From Bacillota bacterium (GTDB taxonomy: Bacteria > Bacillota > Clostridia > Clostridiales > Clostridiaceae): a stretch of DNA of 64,000 nucleotides. The notes under the pieces were generated by a model, which was not told the origin of the DNA, ran no database searches, and was given only the letters and a program-made list of their open reading frames with translations. The stretch spans positions 1-64,000 of the forward strand of contig JAEXZL010000151.1 of NCBI GenBank assembly GCA_023451395.1, written 5' to 3'. Shown here in pieces: positions 61,384 to 64,000 of the stretch. Position 1 is the stretch's first letter; the number at the start of each line of letters is the position of its first letter. Position numbers and translations under genes: made by a program.

Positions 61384-61578
61384 ATGGAAAGAGAAGAAGT
61401 ATCTATTACAATAAAAAGGTTAAATGATGGGGTACCTTATATTAGTAAAAAATATAGAATATATTTACATGATAAAAGTTTACAGCTATATAAGGTTGAA
61501 AAGGTTACTAATAATTATGGTACTAAGAAAAGTTGGATAAATAAGCAGGCAGTAATTAGTCTGTTAGGTAGGGTTTAA
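61384..61578 (+). CDS. 64-residue phage protein
   Basis: A basic beta-rich protein (EEVSITIKRLNDGVPYISKKY, then KSLQLYKVEKV). ATG 61384 follows TTGGGAGGG. Unknown function. A terminator follows directly. Confidence 0.55.
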   Translation: MEREEVSITIKRLNDGVPYISKKYRIYLHDKSLQLYKVEKVTNNYGTKKSWINKQAVISLLGRV

Positions 61579-61580
61579 GA

Positions 61581-61612
61581 AAGCTCCGGAGAAATCCGGG
61601 GTTTATTTTTTT
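61581..61612 (+). terminator. Terminator with GAAA tetraloop
   Basis: CTCCGGA-GAAA-TCCGGGG followed by TTTATTTTTTTT. Confidence 0.85.
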
Positions 61613-61624
61613 TACACAAAACTC

Positions 61625-61653
61625 TTTACAAAGCAAACATACGTTCGTATAAT
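61625..61653 (+). promoter_or_regulatory. SOS-type promoter: LexA box in the spacer
   Basis: TTTACA (61625-61630) and TATAAT (61648-61653) are 17 bp apart. The spacer ends with CAAACATACGTTCG (61634-61647), which matches the Gram-positive LexA consensus CGAACNNNNGTTCG at all but one fixed position. LexA binding would block RNA polymerase. Confidence 0.82.
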
Positions 61654-61672
61654 GTAATCAGGAGGCGATTTC

Positions 61673-61936
61673 ATGAAAGTTGTGGCAAAGCCTATTGAGG
61701 TTGTAACCTGGACAGATGAAAAGGGTAATATTAATCCAGTTAGATTCCGCTATATTCAGCAGGATGAAAGCTATCGGATTATTAAAGTAGATAAGGTATT
61801 ATATAAAGAAATGGAAAGATTAGCAGGTAACCTTATGTGGAGGTTTACGTGCCAGAGTGTAATAGGAGCAACAATAAGGACATTTGAGCTTAAATATGAG
61901 CTGTCTACCTGCAAGTGGATACTGTTTAAAATCTAA
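61673..61936 (+). CDS. Unknown protein, first gene of the SOS-type operon
   Basis: An 87-residue protein (KPIEVVTWTDEKGNINPVRFR, a C-terminal CQSVIGATIRTFELKYE). Similar small proteins are found with LexA-controlled polymerase genes in Firmicutes, as far as I can recall. Starts behind AGGAGGCGA. No catalytic motif. Confidence 0.65.
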   Translation: MKVVAKPIEVVTWTDEKGNINPVRFRYIQQDESYRIIKVDKVLYKEMERLAGNLMWRFTCQSVIGATIRTFELKYELSTCKWILFKI

Positions 61937-61957
61937 ATATAAGGGGATGAAAGGTTT

Positions 61958-62170
61958 ATGGAGAAGTTAACAGAGAGACAAAGAGAGGTACTTGGAATAA
62001 TTAAGGATTATATAACTACTAATAAAATTGCTCCTACAGTTAGGGAGATATGTGATAGCTGCGGTATAAAGTCTACTTCTACTATACATGGCTATTTAAT
62101 ACGATTAGAAAAGGAAGGGTATATAAGTAGGCTTAAAGACTGTCCTAGGAGCATTAGGGTAAATATTTAG
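61958..62170 (+). CDS. LexA DNA-binding domain without peptidase domain
   Basis: A 70-residue protein that aligns with the LexA N-terminal winged helix (LTERQREVLGIIKDYI, APTVREICDSCGIKSTSTIHGYLIRLEKEGYISR). The frame ends at TAG where LexA would continue into the hinge and self-cleaving S24 domain, which is absent. It starts behind AAGGGGA, in an operon with a LexA box. It may bind LexA-type sites without being cleaved, or compete with host LexA. Confidence 0.85.
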   Translation: MEKLTERQREVLGIIKDYITTNKIAPTVREICDSCGIKSTSTIHGYLIRLEKEGYISRLKDCPRSIRVNI

Positions 62171-62193
62171 AATAATATTTATGAGGAGACTAA

Positions 62194-62607
62194 ATGGGTA
62201 TGAAGGAAATATTAAAAAAGCAAATAAAGTATCTTGAGAAATATCAGAATGAAAATGATTTGAATGTAAATGAGGCTTGTGAGGTTGCTAGGACGATTGC
62301 TTATATAATTTCATTAGTTCAGGAGAGAGAAAATAGCTATGGAAATGATAATAGAACTCTACTTGAAGATAAGTTAGACGAGACAGGTGCACAAGAGGAC
62401 ATTAACCTATCAAAAAGAGAAAAAGTAACTATGTCAGTAAATGAAGCTGCTTTGTATGCTGGTATGGCCCATGAAAGATTAAGAGAGCAGATACACAAAA
62501 AAGATACTGATTTACCATTCTTTTATGTGGGGGCCAGGGTAGCAATAAATAAGAAACAATTTGATAATTGGCTAGATAAGATAAGTCAAGAACATAGAAA
62601 TTTATAA
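62194..62607 (+). CDS. Excisionase-like protein beside attR
   Basis: A 137-residue protein. The N-terminal half is helical and acidic. The C-terminal 60 residues are a Tn916 Xis-like winged helix (MSVNEAALYAGMAHERLREQ, LPFFYVGARVAINKKQFDNWLDK), alignable with the protein at 30345-30596. Lying 160 bp from the attR core as the last gene of an SOS-type operon, it is a good candidate recombination directionality factor. Confidence 0.7.
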   Translation: MGMKEILKKQIKYLEKYQNENDLNVNEACEVARTIAYIISLVQERENSYGNDNRTLLEDKLDETGAQEDINLSKREKVTMSVNEAALYAGMAHERLREQIHKKDTDLPFFYVGARVAINKKQFDNWLDKISQEHRNL

Positions 62608-62638
62608 AAAGAAGGCCATACGACCTTCTTTTTTTGAT
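62608..62638 (+). terminator. Terminator of the SOS-type operon
   Basis: AGAAGG and CCTTCT arms followed by TTTTTTT, immediately after the excisionase-like gene. Confidence 0.8.
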
Positions 62639-62647
62639 TATATAATA

Positions 62648-62666
62648 TACACCATTTTTACACCAT
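62648..62666 (+). promoter_or_regulatory. Integrase arm-type site next to attR
   Basis: Identical to 27813-27831 (TACACCAT twice, three T between), same orientation, 104 bp before the attR core. The rest of the gap 62667-62770 shows nothing else recognisable. Confidence 0.7.
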
Positions 62667-62770
62667 AGTTACAGGTGGGATTACTTTATATAAGCATAGG
62701 TTAGTTAATAGCACCATAAAAATATATAGTTTAGGGTAAATTAGGACAAGCTAGTTAGTAGAAAAATGAT

Positions 62771-62850
62771 TCAGGAGTTCGATTCTCCTAGGGGTCACCA
62801 TATAACCTTTAAACCTAGTTAGATAGCTGGTTTGAAGGTTTTTTATTTTG
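62771..62850 (+). other. Prophage attR core (80-bp direct repeat)
   Basis: Exact copy of 27706-27785: the 30-base 3' part of tRNA-Glu plus the tRNA terminator hairpin. Host sequence resumes after it. Confidence 0.95.
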
Positions 62851-62991
62851 ATTAAAAATAGATGATGGTGGATATAAAAACTTAGAGAAAAGATAAAGCC
62901 CCATATATATTTCAAAATATTTACAGGATTATTGTTTGTTAAAGAAGCACATAATACAAAAGTAAAAATATATATTATAGGTGGCGATTAA

Positions 62992-63207
62992 ATGAGAACA
63001 CTTTCAGAAATTGAAAATTTATCTTTGGCAGCAGTATTACAATTAGAGTCTGATGGATTAATCATGCAGAAAGCAATAAATGCTTTAATATCAGATGAAG
63101 ACTTAAAGAGACAATCAGAAGCCAGTATATTAGCAACAGAAGGAAGAATTAAAGCTATGCAACAGTTTATAGTTGAAAACAAAATATCCGTTTCTGAGGA
63201 GGCATAG
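62992..63207 (+). CDS. Small helical protein, probably sporulation-related
   Basis: A 71-residue all-helical protein (RTLSEIENLSLAAVLQLES, RIKAMQQFIVENKI). It is the first host gene after attR, 5 bp before a CotF-like gene. The family is not recognised; a spore role is inferred from the neighbour. Confidence 0.65.
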   Translation: MRTLSEIENLSLAAVLQLESDGLIMQKAINALISDEDLKRQSEASILATEGRIKAMQQFIVENKISVSEEA

Positions 63208-63212
63208 TTACT

Positions 63213-63515
63213 ATGAGAAATATGATTGGAAATTTAATAAAAAACAATGTAGATATAGACGATAAAGGGATAGCTTTAGGTATGCTTTCATCTGCAAAAG
63301 AAGCTGCAGATTTGTATCTAAATTCTGCATTAACAAGTAGTACACCTGAATTACGGGCCATATATTCTGCATCATTAATTCAAATGGTTGAAGGTCATAC
63401 AGCACTTACTGAATTAAGTCTTAATAAGGGCTGGATTAAGCCATATGATAAACCTATTCAGCAGTTAACATGTTCTTATAATGAATCGAAAAAGGTTATT
63501 AATGAAAATAAATAG
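63213..63515 (+). CDS. CotF-like spore coat protein
   Basis: A 100-residue helical protein with the coat F pattern (IALGMLSSAKEAADLYLNSAL, RAIYSASLIQMVEGHTALTE, LNKGWIKPYD near the end). Family members are small coat or coat-associated proteins; WIKPYD-like ends are typical. Starts behind GAGGAGGC. It shares an operon with the preceding gene. Confidence 0.78.
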   Translation: MRNMIGNLIKNNVDIDDKGIALGMLSSAKEAADLYLNSALTSSTPELRAIYSASLIQMVEGHTALTELSLNKGWIKPYDKPIQQLTCSYNESKKVINENK

Positions 63516-63530
63516 TAATATTTCAATTTC

Positions 63531-63556
63531 AAGAGCTCAGAGATGGAGCTCTTTTT
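63531..63556 (+). terminator. Terminator of the coat gene pair
   Basis: AAGAGCTC pairs with GAGCTCTT around seven bases, followed by a T run. Confidence 0.88.
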
Positions 63557-63637
63557 TCATTTCATATGATGTGCAAAACTTTGAAGAAAGGGTAGCTTAA
63601 GCTCCAGCCTATACTTGAGTAGATAGTTATAGGATAT

Positions 63638-63697
63638 AAAAAAACACCGTGCTATTCATTAATGATTATTTGTTAATGAATAGTACGGTGTTTTTTC
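63638..63697. terminator. Very long bidirectional terminator
   Basis: Arms of about 24 bp (ACACCGTGCTATTCATTAA against TTAATGAATAGTACGGTGT, with one G-U pair and flanking A/T runs) around a 10-base loop. It insulates the coat genes from the convergent membrane-protein gene. Sequence 63557-63637 and 63698-63777 shows no gene. Confidence 0.85.
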
Positions 63698-63777
63698 TTT
63701 CTCAATTCAGATTTATTGAGAAAGAAAGAATGGAATTTTGTACTTATAATGTAATACCCAACTGAATTTGGGCACAC

Positions 63778-63996
63778 TTATTTCTTTTTTAGCTGATTAA
63801 TATTATATATAACTGATACTATGCCAATCACTATTATTAACATAGCGTAGAATACTTGCGAATAACTTGAAGGGGAGGCAAATATGTTGCCGTGTTCAAT
63901 AAAATTATTCACAATATAAATAAGAGCGACCAAAGAAATAACACTGCTAGCTATTAAGCTAATAATGCATTGAGATTTGCTAAACTGATTGTTCAT
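63778..63996 (-). CDS. Small membrane protein, possibly incomplete
   Basis: A 72-residue protein with two membrane segments (CIISLIASSVISLVALIYIV and VFYAMLIIVIGIVSVIYN) and a basic C-terminus. The ATG at 63996 is only four bases from the window edge, so the true start may lie outside. Function unknown. Confidence 0.55.
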   Translation of the reverse strand: MNNQFSKSQCIISLIASSVISLVALIYIVNNFIEHGNIFASPSSYSQVFYAMLIIVIGIVSVIYNINQLKKK

Positions 63997-64000
63997 AATA

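Noticed and set aside
27831..62770. Integrative conjugative element instead of a phage
   Set aside because: A full set of terminase, portal, capsid, tail, holin and endolysin genes is present, and no relaxase or type IV secretion gene is seen.

Overview
The window looks like the chromosome of a spore-forming, AT-rich Clostridium-type Firmicute. The evidence is strong AGGAGG ribosome binding sites, frequent GTG and TTG starts, many U-tailed terminators, a CotF-like spore coat gene, a RelQ-type alarmone synthetase and a LevR/sigma-54 PTS operon. Host genes occupy roughly 1-27660 and 62851-64000. An integrated siphovirus prophage of about 35 kb lies between them (27706-62850).

Left host part. 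A lemA-TPM pair on the minus strand (lemA carries a one-base frameshift in its membrane anchor), a small unknown gene, a 300-bp tract of 8-bp-period repeats, a lipoprotein, an NCS2 purine permease and a D-2-hydroxyacid dehydrogenase come first. Next is a complete sugar or sugar-alcohol utilisation block. It has a LevR-type sigma-54 activator, a textbook -24/-12 promoter, a class II aldolase, mannose-family PTS IIB, a zinc alcohol dehydrogenase, IID, IIC, IIA, a dedicated HPr-like protein and a small membrane protein. After that come RelQ, an SDR oxidoreductase, a GRAM/PH protein, a MecA_N-type class B penicillin-binding protein, a FAD/Rieske oxidoreductase, a TrpXYZ-like ABC transporter, a UbiA prenyltransferase and a GlpA-like FAD oxidoreductase with a BFD iron-sulfur domain. 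The last host feature is tRNA-Glu(CTC).

Prophage. It is integrated in the 3' end of tRNA-Glu. An 80-bp perfect direct repeat (27706-27785 and 62771-62850) marks attL and attR and includes the tRNA terminator. Twin TACACCAT arm sites flank each end. Order: integrase, ImmA-type protease and repressor (minus strand); divergent promoters; Cro-like protein, excisionase-like protein, antirepressor; many small early genes; a recombination pair (RecE-like nuclease); DUF4373 and G39P-like replication genes; C5 DNA methyltransferase; RusA; YopX; a sigma-like late regulator; HNH, TerS, TerL; HK97-type portal, protease and capsid; connectors; tail genes with a -1 frameshifting tail chaperone; tape measure, Dit, Tal; a decayed BppU gene; holin and endolysin.

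The right end holds the accessory material. A reverse-strand cassette (lipoprotein, AP2/zinc-ribbon protein, XRE regulator, two small proteins) has a near-consensus promoter and is probably expressed in the lysogen. Beside attR is a forward operon whose promoter spacer carries a LexA box; it encodes an unknown protein, a LexA DNA-binding domain without its protease domain, and an excisionase-like protein. This suggests an SOS-coupled excision or induction switch and is the most interesting candidate in the window. Host sequence then resumes with two small genes, one CotF-like, a very strong bidirectional terminator and a small membrane protein. Large-scale function assignments are by motif recognition only; no database search was possible.
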